64,000 nt of DNA from VRUE01 sp036271315 (GTDB lineage: Bacteria > Actinomycetota > Thermoleophilia > Solirubrobacterales > 70-9). The notes under the pieces are model-generated. The model was not told where the DNA came from. It saw only the letters and a program-made list of their open reading frames with translations, and searched no databases. The translations under genes were made by a program, and so were the position numbers. This document shows, piece after piece, positions 7,330 to 15,767 of this stretch; position 1 is the stretch's first letter, and every line of letters begins with the position of its first letter. The stretch spans positions 1 to 64,000 of the forward strand of contig DATBAV010000032.1 of assembly GCA_036271315.1 (NCBI GenBank). Direction: 5' to 3'.

Positions 7330-8913
7330 CTAACTTGAGCGTTTGAGGCTGCACTGTTCGAGGCCGATTTCGCGAGCGAGGGCGTAGCGTTCAGGCTCCT
7401 CGGCGTCGCGGCGATGGCGAGCAGCGACATAGGCGCTCGCATCTTCGGCTTCTGCCGCTTCCAACGCCTGGCGGTCGTAGCGCATGACCCGCTCCTGGGC
7501 CCGTACGTACTTGGCGAAGGCCGGTTCTACCGAGGACGGCGCCTTCGGCTCGAGCTGGCGGAAGCGTTCAACTCCCCGCCGCGAGATTCCCGAGAGCGTG
7601 GTGGCGTATTCGACGTTGGGCACTTCTTCGAGTTCGGGAGAAAGAACGTTGGTATAGGTGCTCTGGCTCGTTTCGCAAATCGCGTCAGCCGCCGCGATCA
7701 GCTCGGACTTGCTCAACGGCTTGGGTTTCGGCTTCGCCGGCCTGTCTTTTTGCTTCGATGCGATGGTCGACGCCGCGCCCCCTTCTCCTGTGTTGCTCGA
7801 ATCGTTCCCACCTCCACCGTTGACCAGGACGATGACGATGACAACCGCGGCGACCAGCGCAGCGGCACCCCCGACAACGGCCCAACGGCGGGAGCCGCGC
7901 CTCGCCCTCGACTCTGCCGCGACGACCGCGGTCTCGTCTGTAGGCGGAAGACCCTGCTCGGTCGGAGAACCGGGCTCGCGTGCCGGCGCCGTCGGCGCGA
8001 CGGTCTCGGCCGTGCGAGTCGCGGCGGCCCCGGTCGCCACCGTGCGCTCCGGTGCGGCCGGGTGCTCGCCGCGCAGTGCCGCCTGTGCGGCCCGTCCCAG
8101 GTCACCCGCCGAGGGATAGCGATCGTCCGGGCTCTTCGACATTGCCCGGATGACGACGTCGTCGAGCGCCATCGAGACCTCGGGCACGTAGAGCGAGGGG
8201 GCCGGGGGCGGGTCGTTGAGATGGGCATATAGGCGCGCCGCCTCACCGTCCTTGGGAAAGGGCACCTCGCCAGTGAGCAGCTTGAAGAGCAGACAGCCGA
8301 GCGCGTAGACATCGACGCGGGCATCGATCGCACCGCCGGAGATCTGCTCGGGCGCGACGTAGTCGAGGGTGCCGACGAAGCGGCCGGTCTGGGTCAGGCC
8401 CGACTCGGTGGCGACGTTGCGGGCGACGCCGAAGTCGGTGATGTAGGCGTGGTCGCCGCCGCTGAGCAGGACGTTGGCCGGCTTGACGTCGCGGTGGATC
8501 AGGCCGGCCGCATGGATCGCGTCCAGCCCGTTGCCGATCTGCACGATCAGGTCGACGGCGACCTGCGGCGGGAGGCGTCCCTCGCGGACGAGGCGGCGGG
8601 CGAGGTCGGCACCGGCGACGTAGCGCATCGCGATGTAGGGCACGCCGGCCTCTTCGCCGGCGGCGTAGATCGGCACCACGTTGGGGTGCTCGATCGAGGC
8701 GGCGATCCTCGACTCCTCGGCGAAGCGGCGGGCAAAGACCTCGTCGCTGGCTGCCTCGGGCGCGATCAGCTTCAACGCCACTCGCCGCTCCAAGCCCGGC
8801 TCGATCGCCAGGTAGAGGATCCCCATGCCGCCGCGACCGAGACGGCGCTCGACCCGGTAGCCAGCGAACTCGTCGCCGTCGGAGAGCTCGATTCCGCGAG
8901 CCGGCTCAGCCAT
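7330..8913 (-). CDS. PknB-type transmembrane Ser/Thr protein kinase
   Basis: The 527-residue protein has a kinase domain (about 19-280) with glycine loop GRGGMG (26-31), ATP lysine Lys48, catalytic HRDVKPAN (140-147) and DFG (160-162). A Pro/Thr-rich linker, one transmembrane helix (about 345-365) and an extracellular domain follow. That domain is bounded by two cysteines (ADAICETSQ and GLEQCS) with no PASTA repeats. The extracellular domain resembles the secreted protein at 61323, which also spans a Cys pair. It probably senses something outside the membrane; ligand and substrates are unknown. Confidence 0.93.
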   Translation of the reverse strand: MAEPARGIELSDGDEFAGYRVERRLGRGGMGILYLAIEPGLERRVALKLIAPEAASDEVFARRFAEESRIAASIEHPNVVPIYAAGEEAGVPYIAMRYVAGADLARRLVREGRLPPQVAVDLIVQIGNGLDAIHAAGLIHRDVKPANVLLSGGDHAYITDFGVARNVATESGLTQTGRFVGTLDYVAPEQISGGAIDARVDVYALGCLLFKLLTGEVPFPKDGEAARLYAHLNDPPPAPSLYVPEVSMALDDVVIRAMSKSPDDRYPSAGDLGRAAQAALRGEHPAAPERTVATGAAATRTAETVAPTAPAREPGSPTEQGLPPTDETAVVAAESRARRGSRRWAVVGGAAALVAAVVIVIVLVNGGGGNDSSNTGEGGAASTIASKQKDRPAKPKPKPLSKSELIAAADAICETSQSTYTNVLSPELEEVPNVEYATTLSGISRRGVERFRQLEPKAPSSVEPAFAKYVRAQERVMRYDRQALEAAEAEDASAYVAARHRRDAEEPERYALAREIGLEQCSLKRSS

Positions 8914-8991
8914 TCGCGAACCCTAGCCCGCCACCACGGGCCGGGCCTTTAACCCGGACGCAACGCGCAGCTTCCTAGACTGGACTTGAAC

Positions 8992-9765
8992 ATGCGACGC
9001 CTCGCCATCGCCGCCGTCCTGCTCGCCTGCCTACCGGCGGGCGTTGCCGCGGCGCGCCAGTTCGTCCAGCAGGGGACGCTGCGGGTCGCCTTCGAAGCCA
9101 AGCTTCTCCCCACCTCCCTGCCGCGCGAACGCAATGCGCCGGTGACCGTGGAACTCTCCGGGGCGATCCGCACCACCGACGGCAGCACGCCGCCGCAGCT
9201 GCGCGAGATCTCGATCGCGATGAACCGAGCCGGGGTCGTCTCGGCCAAGGGACTGCCGAGCTGCCAGGCGCCCGAACTGCAGCAGACGAACACCGAAGCG
9301 GCCCTGGCGGCGTGCCCTGGTGCTCTGGTCGGCCGCGGGCACTTCGCCGCTCACGTGGACTTCGTCGGGGCGCCGGTCTTCCCGGCCCGCGGCACGGTGC
9401 TCGTCTTCAACAGCTCGACCAAGAACCGACCCGGCCTCCTCCTGCACCTCTACGGAGCCAGCCCAGTGCGCGCCGCCTTCGTCCTGCCGTTCAGGATCAC
9501 CCGCATGAGCAAAGGGAGGTTCGGCACAGTCTTCACGACTCATATCCCCCGCCTCGCCTCCGACAAGGGCTATGTCACCGACATCGACCTCAGCATCGGC
9601 CGCAAGTACCGGTATCAGGGCACCCAGCGCAGTTTCATCAGCGCAAGCTGCGCCGCACCCGCCGGATTCACCAGCATTCCCTACGAACTGGCCAAGGCGA
9701 CCTTCACCTTCGCCGGCGGCCAGAAGCTGACCAGCAGGCTGCCGGGCGACTGCAAAGTCCGCTAG
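8992..9765 (+). CDS. Secreted protein of unknown function
   Basis: The 257-residue protein has a clear Sec signal peptide (LAIAAVLLACLPAGVAAA) and a mature beta-rich region without catalytic motifs. Four cysteines (SCQAPEL, ACPGALVG, SCAAPAGF and GDCKVR) could form disulphides. This type recurs in Thermoleophilia genomes as uncharacterised exported paralogs; that is recollection, not a search result. The ATG at 8992 is preferred over an in-frame TTG at 8986. It stands alone, divergent from the kinase gene. Confidence 0.75.
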   Translation: MRRLAIAAVLLACLPAGVAAARQFVQQGTLRVAFEAKLLPTSLPRERNAPVTVELSGAIRTTDGSTPPQLREISIAMNRAGVVSAKGLPSCQAPELQQTNTEAALAACPGALVGRGHFAAHVDFVGAPVFPARGTVLVFNSSTKNRPGLLLHLYGASPVRAAFVLPFRITRMSKGRFGTVFTTHIPRLASDKGYVTDIDLSIGRKYRYQGTQRSFISASCAAPAGFTSIPYELAKATFTFAGGQKLTSRLPGDCKVR

Positions 9766-9786
9766 TCGCCCGGCGCTCCGCGACGA

Positions 9787-10164
9787 TCAGTTGCCGTAGT
9801 TCTGTTCGGCTTCCTTGATCGCCTTTTCGGTTTCCGCCTTGCCCTTTTCGATGCCTTCTTCGGCTTCCTTCTTGGCGTTTTCGATCGTCTTACTGGTCTG
9901 GCCCTTGCCGTTTTCAACGCCCTTCTTCGCTGCTTCTTCAGCTTCGTTGAAGCCCTTCTTCACTTCTTCCTTGGCCTTTTCGAGTCCCTTCTGGCCTTCT
10001 TCTGTGCCCTTTTCGATCCGCTTCTGGGCTTCGGAGGAAATGCTGTCGGTCTTGTCGCTGCCCCCGCAGCCAGCGACGGCGATCGCGGCTATCCCGATCG
10101 CCAGCACCAACGGCAGCAGGCGCAGGATCCGCGCCCTCCTCCGGCTCAAGCTCTCTCCTGACAC
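9787..10164 (-). CDS. Coiled-coil lipoprotein
   Basis: The 125-residue protein has a lipoprotein signal ending in the lipobox IAVAGC. The mature part is an almost continuous Lys/Glu-rich coiled coil (EKAKEEVKKGFNEAEE and similar) built from imperfect 11-residue repeats, resembling LEA-like or apolipophorin-type helices. The GTG at 10164 is preceded by GAGAGGAGC, a good ribosome site, so it is preferred over the longer open frame. It is probably anchored to the outer face of the membrane. Convergent with the 9.0-kb secreted protein. Confidence 0.7.
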   Translation of the reverse strand: MSGESLSRRRARILRLLPLVLAIGIAAIAVAGCGGSDKTDSISSEAQKRIEKGTEEGQKGLEKAKEEVKKGFNEAEEAAKKGVENGKGQTSKTIENAKKEAEEGIEKGKAETEKAIKEAEQNYGN

Positions 10165-10244
10165 ATCCGCTCCTCTCAGTTGCAGTGAATGGCGCGATCT
10201 TCGCATCGCCGACGGCGCGGGGGTAGTCAGCGCCGTTGGCTAGG

Positions 10245-11291
10245 GTGCCGCCGGTGAGACGCCGGCTCGCGCGCATCGCACTCTGGTTGGGCGCGGTCGC
10301 GCTCCTTCTCTGCTTGCTCGAGCTGCTCGGCGTGCCCGCCTTCGATTGGATCGGCGACCTCCTCGACAAGGTCGGCGACGTACCGCCCTGGGCGATCGTC
10401 GCCGGGGCGGCGCTGGAGAGCGCTCAGACGAGCCTTGCCGCGCTCGCCTGGTACGGCATCCTGCGCGCGGCCCTGCCCACTACCGTGATGCCGTTCCGGC
10501 TGATCCTCGCCTGCTACGCGGTGGCGGTTGCTCTCAACGGCTTCCTGCCGGCCAACCTCGGCACCTTCGTGATGCTGGTGATGTTCACCACTCTGCTCGC
10601 CGGCGCCACCTTCCCGCTGGTCGTCTCCGGTCTGATCGTCGAGAAGATCCCCTTCTCGGTCTTCAACGTCGCGCTCTACCTCTACCTCTTCCTCACCGTC
10701 AGCGGCTCGTTCTCGATCAAACTCGGCTTCCTCGCCGAGCACACCGGGCTGGTGGTCCTGCTCGTGGTCGGCGCGATCGTCCTGCTCGTCCTGCTCGCTC
10801 GCATTTTCTGGGAGCGCCTGGCGAAACTGCGCCAGCAGCTGATCAGCGGCGGTGCGATCCTGCGCTCGCCGCACCGCACCGCCACCCGCCTCTTCCTACC
10901 CGTGCTGGGCAGCTACGCCGCCCGCCTGGCGATCGTCGCCGTCTTCCTCGGCGCATACTCGATCCCCGTCACCTTCGAGAACGTCGCCACCGTCAGCGCC
11001 TCGAACTCGGTCTCCAACAGCGTCTCCGCCACCCCCGGCGGGGTCGGCGTCACCCAGGCGATGAACTCCGCCGCGCTCTCCGGCTCGACCTCGGCCAAGA
11101 CCGCCACCGCCTACTCGATCGGCCAACAGCTGATCATCTCCGCCTGGGACGTGATCTTCGCGATCGTCCTCGTCTGCTGGGTATTCGGCTGGTCGGGAGG
11201 CAAGGAGCTGGTTGAGTCCTCCTACGGCGAGGCGAAGGAGCGCAGCCGCGAGATCAGGAAACGGCGTTCGACCGCCGCCTCAGAGCCCTAG
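10245..11291 (+). CDS. Lysylphosphatidylglycerol synthase TM-region-like (UPF0104) membrane protein
   Basis: The roughly 348-residue protein has eight to nine transmembrane helices. The pattern is that of the LPG_synthase_TM/UPF0104 family: an N-terminal helix, conserved NGFLPANLGTF in the middle, and TPGGVGVTQAMNSAAL near 255-275. No aminoacyl-transferase domain is attached, as in many stand-alone members; those are thought to be flippase-like or lipid-handling proteins. Start is uncertain between TTG 10236, GTG 10245 and GTG 10254. Its 3' end overlaps the convergent zincin gene by 12 bp. Confidence 0.82.
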   Translation: MPPVRRRLARIALWLGAVALLLCLLELLGVPAFDWIGDLLDKVGDVPPWAIVAGAALESAQTSLAALAWYGILRAALPTTVMPFRLILACYAVAVALNGFLPANLGTFVMLVMFTTLLAGATFPLVVSGLIVEKIPFSVFNVALYLYLFLTVSGSFSIKLGFLAEHTGLVVLLVVGAIVLLVLLARIFWERLAKLRQQLISGGAILRSPHRTATRLFLPVLGSYAARLAIVAVFLGAYSIPVTFENVATVSASNSVSNSVSATPGGVGVTQAMNSAALSGSTSAKTATAYSIGQQLIISAWDVIFAIVLVCWVFGWSGGKELVESSYGEAKERSREIRKRRSTAASEP

Positions 11292-11609
11292 CCCGCCCAC
11301 TCCCTCCTCATCCCAGCCGAGGTGATGGGCGAGCTCATGGCGCAGGGTCCGCTCGACCTGGCGGGCGAGCAGCTCGCGATCGTGGCCGAAGTCGCGTTCG
11401 AGCGTGTCGCGGTAGATCACGATCCGGTCCTCGTAGCGTTCGTGCGCGACCCCGTCGCCGAAGTACTGGCCATAGGCGTGTACCTCGGCGCCGAGGTCGG
11501 AGACGATGACGGCAACCTTTGCCAGCACCGCCTGGAATTCGTCGGGCAGGCGGTCGATCGCCCGCGCAACCAGCGACTCGAAGTCGTCTGGCTCGCGGGC
11601 GTCGGGCAT
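11280..11609 (-). CDS. Zincin-like metallopeptidase family protein
   Basis: The 109-residue protein belongs to the short zincin_1 (DUF1025-type) family of predicted Zn-dependent proteases. The HExxH motif is in LRHELAHHLGWDEEG (about 90-104), and the preceding region FESLVARAIDRLPDEF and DRIVIYRDTLERDFG match the family. Substrate unknown. Its stop codon overlaps the end of the convergent membrane-protein gene. Confidence 0.88.
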   Translation of the reverse strand: MPDAREPDDFESLVARAIDRLPDEFQAVLAKVAVIVSDLGAEVHAYGQYFGDGVAHERYEDRIVIYRDTLERDFGHDRELLARQVERTLRHELAHHLGWDEEGVGGLGL

Positions 11610-11623
11610 TCACCCAAATGCTC

Positions 11624-12133
11624 TCAAACGAGCGAGCCGGCCAATTCACGATCGATTTCGAGCAGGTAGGGGGCCACCTCGCCCTCGTAGTCGGCTTTGC
11701 GTTCGGCCGACAGGTCCTTCCAGCCGGTCACCGCGCCGCGACAGACATCGGCTCCGCAAAGACAGCCGCCCGGGAAGTGCTCGATCGAGTAATTGCGCAT
11801 CGCGTAGTCGAAGGTGATCTCCTCGCCGCTGGCGATCGGTTGGCGGGCGACGAAGTCACAGGCGCCCGTCTCGTTCAGCTCGACCCCGCAGTTGGGGCTG
11901 CACGAGTGGTTGACCTTGGGCCCGAGCCCACCGTGGCGAGCCCAGCGAGTGCGGCTGACCTGAGTCGCATGCGAGTCGTTGTGGGCAACATCGCCCTCGA
12001 GAAATCCGACCATCACCGTTTCACCGGCCTCGAAGCCACGAGTTGCGCGAACACCACCGCCCTTGCCGCCTTCGGGAGTACAAAGCTCATATCCGACAGG
12101 ATCCAAGGGACCGCCTCTCAATTGTTTGAGCAC
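11624..12133 (-). CDS. SET-domain protein-lysine methyltransferase-like protein
   Basis: The 169-residue protein has a complete small SET domain. NHSCSPNC (75-82) and GEEITFDY (103-110) form the pseudoknot/active site, with Tyr110 as the catalytic-type tyrosine. A post-SET Cys cluster CLCGADVC (124-131) completes a zinc site with Cys77 or nearby. Such proteins transfer methyl groups from SAM to lysines. SET proteins are sporadic in actinobacteria, so horizontal acquisition is plausible. A GC-rich coding style like its neighbours argues against very recent transfer. Target unknown. Confidence 0.85.
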   Translation of the reverse strand: MLKQLRGGPLDPVGYELCTPEGGKGGGVRATRGFEAGETVMVGFLEGDVAHNDSHATQVSRTRWARHGGLGPKVNHSCSPNCGVELNETGACDFVARQPIASGEEITFDYAMRNYSIEHFPGGCLCGADVCRGAVTGWKDLSAERKADYEGEVAPYLLEIDRELAGSLV

Positions 12134-12204
12134 AACGACGCTGCGCCTACGTCGAGCCTAGTCCATCGACAAAGCCGGGTGGTCGCGCTCCGTGACAGCC
12201 AGAT

Positions 12205-12627
12205 TCAGGTGATGCGAGCAAGCAAGAAGACTCCGAAGGCGATGGCGAGGACAGCCAACGACCAGAACCAGATCCTCGCGTAGGCCCCGATCACCCCATA
12301 GTTCCGCGGCCCTCTCCCCCTCGCTTTGTCCAAGTACGCGGCGTTGGCGAGCCCATCTACGTCCGAGTCTTCTTCCATCCCGGTCTCGGCCAACAAGCGC
12401 CGAGCGAAATCGGCGTGTTCGGCTCGAACCATGACCCGCTGCGGGCTCCGCGGCGAGAGACCGACCCCGAGCTGGGGACCGTTTACTCCGGTTGCTTGCA
12501 GCATGCTGGGAACACCCTCGCTCTCAAGCAAGCCCTGGACCATCTCGGCCTCGGTTCGATTGCTGGCGAACATGACCTCGACAAGCTTGGCTTTCGAAGA
12601 GCTGTTGGGTTTCATCATCTCGGCCAC
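12205..12627 (-). CDS. DUF2007 domain protein with C-terminal membrane helix
   Basis: The 140-residue protein has an N-terminal ACT-like DUF2007 (putative signal-transducing) domain over about 14-85: VEVMFASNRTEAEMVQGLLE, then the loop and VMVRAEHADFARRLL. A linker and one transmembrane helix (FWSLAVLAIAFGVFLLA) follow. It probably sits at the membrane with the DUF2007 domain in the cytosol. Role unknown. Confidence 0.8.
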   Translation of the reverse strand: MAEMMKPNSSSKAKLVEVMFASNRTEAEMVQGLLESEGVPSMLQATGVNGPQLGVGLSPRSPQRVMVRAEHADFARRLLAETGMEEDSDVDGLANAAYLDKARGRGPRNYGVIGAYARIWFWSLAVLAIAFGVFLLARIT

Positions 12628-12770
12628 AATGCCGAAAGGTAATTGTGCTCAGTCCGAGAAGGGCCGCCATCGTTTCGACAACATCATCGTTAGGAGGGGA
12701 ATTCGACGCGAGGCCCAACTGATTCTTGGCGGCGACAAATACGTCTGCCACGCAATGCATTCTGGGAACG

Positions 12771-13507
12771 GTGCGCGATTTGAGCGTCGATATTAAGGGC
12801 CAGCGCTCCAAGCGCCTAAAGGCCGCCCTCATTCTTGGCGCTGGGTGGTCCCGCTCCGCTGGCCTGCCCTTGGCCAGCCAACTCTTCAGCCAGCCCCCTC
12901 GGGACCTACTCAGCTGGACCAATTTCCCGGTGCGAGAAGTTCCCGAGGCCTTTCGTCAGTGGCGATTGGCGCATCCTGACTCCACAGCGGAGCAGTTCAT
13001 CGGACATCTCTACAAGCGACCCTTTATGTTCGAGTTGCCGGGCGAGTACTTCCCATTCCACTCCGCCTACGATTCCCAGCTGCATTTGCCGGAAGCCCCG
13101 GAGCCTCCTATTGAAATGGCCGATGCGCTGGCACAGCCTGGTCGAGTACTTGCAGCTCCGCCTTGCATGGCCTAACGAGCCATTCCACTCCTGGTCGGAG
13201 CTGCGATACAAACCACAGCTGCTGCGGGCTCACTCAGTTTGGGAGCAGGCCTTTGCCACTCTGGTGAACGTCGACGTTTGGATTGTCGTTGGTTATTCAA
13301 TGCCTGAGTACGACACCGAAGTCAGGCGTCTCTTCTCTGCGGCTGACCATAGGCAGCACGTAATCATCTACGACCCATCAGCGGAGCGGGTAGCGTCAGC
13401 CTTCTCTGCCGTCTCCCCCATGGCATCCTTTGAGTTCCACCCTGGGTTGGCAGAAGATCGGCATGACCTTCGCCGAAGGCGACGACGGGTGCCTCTCAAT
13501 CGCCGAC
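12771..13507 (+). pseudogene. Broken SIR2-like domain gene
   Basis: The first part (frame of 12771, to about 13130) encodes a Rossmann start typical of SIR2-like defence proteins: AALILGAGWSRSAGLP. The matching C-terminal portion continues in another frame (about 13125-13500): LRAHSVWEQAFATLVNVDVW and IVVGYSMPEYDTEVRRLF. The frameshift is near 13,125-13,135. The TTNYD/His active-site region normally between these blocks is not recognisable, so an internal deletion is also likely. Intact SIR2-like NADases act in phage defence. The gene lies next to a tRNA-derived integration scar. Confidence 0.75.
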
Positions 13508-13531
13508 GCAGTAGAGCACGACGTCCTTCTA

Positions 13532-13574
13532 TGGGCGGAAAGGACTCGAACCGTCGACCGACGGATTATGAGTC
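13532..13574 (-). repeat. Copy of the 3' half of the tRNA(CAT) gene (attachment-site duplicate)
   Basis: About 43 bp match the 3' half of the tRNA gene at 15308-15381, including the anticodon-loop sequence and T-arm, with three differences. There is no 5' half, so it is not a functional tRNA. A partial tRNA copy in the same orientation as a complete tRNA is the classic scar of tyrosine-integrase integration. The GGGACCAATTTCGGGACCAAG-type sequence at about 13657-13677 lies just inside. Confidence 0.85.
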
Positions 13575-13788
13575 GAGCCGGAACCGGTCTATAGAGCAGA
13601 ATCTGGCTCGTTAGAGCGAATTAGGTCCAGGGAGTTCGTCTGAGTTCGTTGAAGTCGGGGACCAATTTCGGGACCAAGTTGTAGACGCGACCCATTGACC
13701 AGGTTGCCCGTCCCCGGGCGGCCCCAAGCCAAGAGGTCAATGGAGGACTTCCGACAGACACCCGCGGAGAGAACAGCGAAGCCTCGGG

Positions 13789-14691
13789 TCAGAAGATCCT
13801 CAAGGTGGCAAAGCTCTCGTGCTCTCCCGCAGAGTCTTCCCAGGTCACAGTGCATCGGGCTTGGTCGGCTACACCCGAATGCAATAGCAGCTGACTCTCA
13901 GCCTCCCCTCCCGGAGGCAGTGACTCCAACTCTCGATCATCACCCATCTCCATTGGGACATCACCCTCTCCGTCGGGCTCCAGGCGATATCTCACGTGCA
14001 TTGCCGGCTCCCGGCCAGTGTTCGAAAGGACCAGAAACCATCGGTTCTCCGTTTTTACCCGACCTTTCATGTCGGTCTTGACGCCTTCGCGGCGGTCGAC
14101 TCGAGGCCAGACTTGAGCTGGATTCTCAGTTGCCGCAAGCCCTGAACTTGATTGATCGATCTCGGCCTGAGCCTCAGCCTGGGCAGAGGAAGTGCTCACG
14201 ATTCGAGTGAGGATGGCCTCGACATGCTGCCTCAAACGATCATCATTGTCGTACTCCAAAATGAGAGCATTGTCCTGGACCTTCCCCAGATATTCATCCA
14301 GTCGCTTCGCTTGGTCATGGTCGAGGCTTGAAGGGGGAACTGCTCGGGTGCAGCGAAGGATCGCCACTGCAGCACCCCGCGCGTCGGCTTTTTCAATCTC
14401 CTCTACAGTTCCTGACTCTGCCTCGCCGGTATCGGTTCCAAGTCGATGCCAAAACAACGCGATGACGATGTCCGCACGCTCGACCAGTTGCTTGTTCAGC
14501 GATTCCTGAGGACGTTCGCCGAACTCAGCAGCGGCATGAGTAGCCCAGTGGAGCGGAACGACACTTGATCCAAACTCCCGGCCATAAATGACATTCCAGC
14601 GATGCACAGCCTGAGCCGCCAACTCGACGTCGGCCGAAACGTCGCTCGGTGAAGAAATTAGGAGAGAGTAAATCTGCGCGCTATAGGGCAC
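13789..14691 (-). CDS. DUF4062/TIR-like domain protein with C-terminal beta-sandwich
   Basis: The 300-residue protein starts with SLLISSPSDVSADVELAAQ, then HRWNVIYG, PLHWATHAAAEFGERPQ, NKQLVERADIVIALFWHRLG and GEAESGTVEEIEKAD. These are the hallmarks of the DUF4062 family, a TIR/STIR-related alpha/beta fold. The C-terminal ~110 residues form a predicted Ig-like module (WFLVLSNTGREPAMHVRYRL). Related proteins are found as effectors or sensors in defence loci; enzymatic activity here is unproven. GTG start. It occupies the tRNA-bounded island beside hicBA. Confidence 0.8.
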   Translation of the reverse strand: MPYSAQIYSLLISSPSDVSADVELAAQAVHRWNVIYGREFGSSVVPLHWATHAAAEFGERPQESLNKQLVERADIVIALFWHRLGTDTGEAESGTVEEIEKADARGAAVAILRCTRAVPPSSLDHDQAKRLDEYLGKVQDNALILEYDNDDRLRQHVEAILTRIVSTSSAQAEAQAEIDQSSSGLAATENPAQVWPRVDRREGVKTDMKGRVKTENRWFLVLSNTGREPAMHVRYRLEPDGEGDVPMEMGDDRELESLPPGGEAESQLLLHSGVADQARCTVTWEDSAGEHESFATLRIF

Positions 14692-14788
14692 AGACTCAGT
14701 CTAGGCGCGGTCACGGCGCCATCGACTCGTCAAGTCAACTGGCCCCGCGGCCCCGCGTCGACCTCTCGGGGCTGCTGCTAAGCCCCGC

Positions 14789-14983
14789 CTAGCGCGAGCC
14801 TTTTGGTGGCGGAACCCCTAGTTGCTTGCAGATCGCACGGGCCAGCGGATAGGCGATCTCGCGATGGCGGGGTATCGAGGTCGAGCGCTCGGCGTCCATG
14901 CCCCAGTAGCTGTGCCGGCCGCCCTCACGCAACAAACGAGCGCCGTGCTTCTTCAGATGTCGCTCAAGATCTCGGCGCTTCAC
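14789..14983 (-). CDS. hicA: HicA family mRNA interferase toxin
   Basis: The 64-residue protein has the double-stranded-RNA-binding-like HicA fold: KRRDLERHLKKHGARLLREGGRHSYW with the catalytic-type His24 (quoted in part: LREGGRHSYW), then STSIPRHREIAYPLARAICKQLG at the C-terminus (IPRHREIAYPLARAI). It cleaves mRNA when free. The GTG start overlaps the hicB stop as GTGA, giving antitoxin-first order and translational coupling. The longer open frame upstream overlaps hicB and is not real. Confidence 0.9.
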   Translation of the reverse strand: MKRRDLERHLKKHGARLLREGGRHSYWGMDAERSTSIPRHREIAYPLARAICKQLGVPPPKGSR

Positions 14984-15207
14984 GCCGCAACGATATTCAG
15001 CGACTCGCTGCCAACTGGTTTGCCCTGCGGCTCGTGCTCGGCTGCGCGCAACTCGAGCATTCCCCCGAGCGCGTCCAGTGCCATCTCTCGGGCCTCCTCC
15101 TTGGTTCGGCCCTGGCTGAGCACGCCGGGAACCTCGGGGATCGAAGAGACGATCCAACCGTCGCCTCCCTCCTCGTAGAGGATCGTGAGGTGCAGGGGGT
15201 CGCTCAT
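14980..15207 (-). CDS. hicB: HicB family antitoxin
   Basis: The 75-residue protein has the partial RNase H-like HicB fold: HLTILYEEGGDGWIVSSIPEVPGVLSQGRTKEEA (motif core GGDGWIVSSIPEVPG), followed by an amphipathic helix. It lacks the C-terminal DNA-binding RHH/HTH extension of longer HicB proteins, so autoregulation is uncertain. It binds and blocks HicA. ATG start. Confidence 0.9.
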   Translation of the reverse strand: MSDPLHLTILYEEGGDGWIVSSIPEVPGVLSQGRTKEEAREMALDALGGMLELRAAEHEPQGKPVGSESLNIVAA

Positions 15208-15307
15208 AGAACGATTCTAGCGGTTGATCTCGCGACCATTTCGAGACCAAGTTTGGGACTAGATGAAATTGCGCCGCTCAGAACTGAGCTATTTGCAGGC
15301 ACTTCCA

Positions 15308-15381
<74 letters not shown>

Positions 15382-15401
15382 GTTGGCTGGGGAGGGTAGC
15401 G

Positions 15402-15767
15402 CTAGGCGCTGAAGAGCTGCGCAAGGGAGCGGCCGACGTCGGGGGGCTCTTCCTCGCCTTTGGCGGCGGCTGCGGCGCCCTCGGAGATGGCTTTGGCGGC
15501 GTCGGCGATCTGGTGGGTGCGACCCCCGCGGATCGAGCCTGTCTTCTTCGCTTCGGCGAGGTCGGATTCCATCAGGCCGGCGAGCTCGGCGAGGCGGCGC
15601 AAGCCGATCACGCCGGCGGCGCCGCGCAGGGCGTGGGCCTCGATCCGCATCGTCTCGAAGTCGGTGGTCTCTGTGGCCAGGCCGGCAGCGATCACGTCGC
15701 AGCGGCGTTTGGCCTCCTCGGCGAAGGAGGCCAGCAACTCGGCATCGGGGCTTGTCTTCTCACTCAT
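15402..15767 (-). CDS. Histidine-phosphotransfer (Hpt) domain protein
   Basis: The 121-residue protein has the four-helix Hpt motif IEAHALRGAAGVIGL with phospho-accepting His45, followed by ELAGLMESDLAEAKK. Hpt proteins shuttle phosphate between hybrid kinases and response regulators. No kinase or regulator is adjacent. The ATG overlaps the stop of the upstream thioredoxin-like lipoprotein gene as ATGA, so the two are co-translated. The frame upstream of 15767 is open but non-homologous. Confidence 0.85.
   Translation of the reverse strand: MSEKTSPDAELLASFAEEAKRRCDVIAAGLATETTDFETMRIEAHALRGAAGVIGLRRLAELAGLMESDLAEAKKTGSIRGGRTHQIADAAKAISEGAAAAAKGEEEPPDVGRSLAQLFSA

Noticed and set aside
13532..13574. 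Second tRNA gene
   Set aside because: Only the 3' half is present; no acceptor 5' strand or D-arm.
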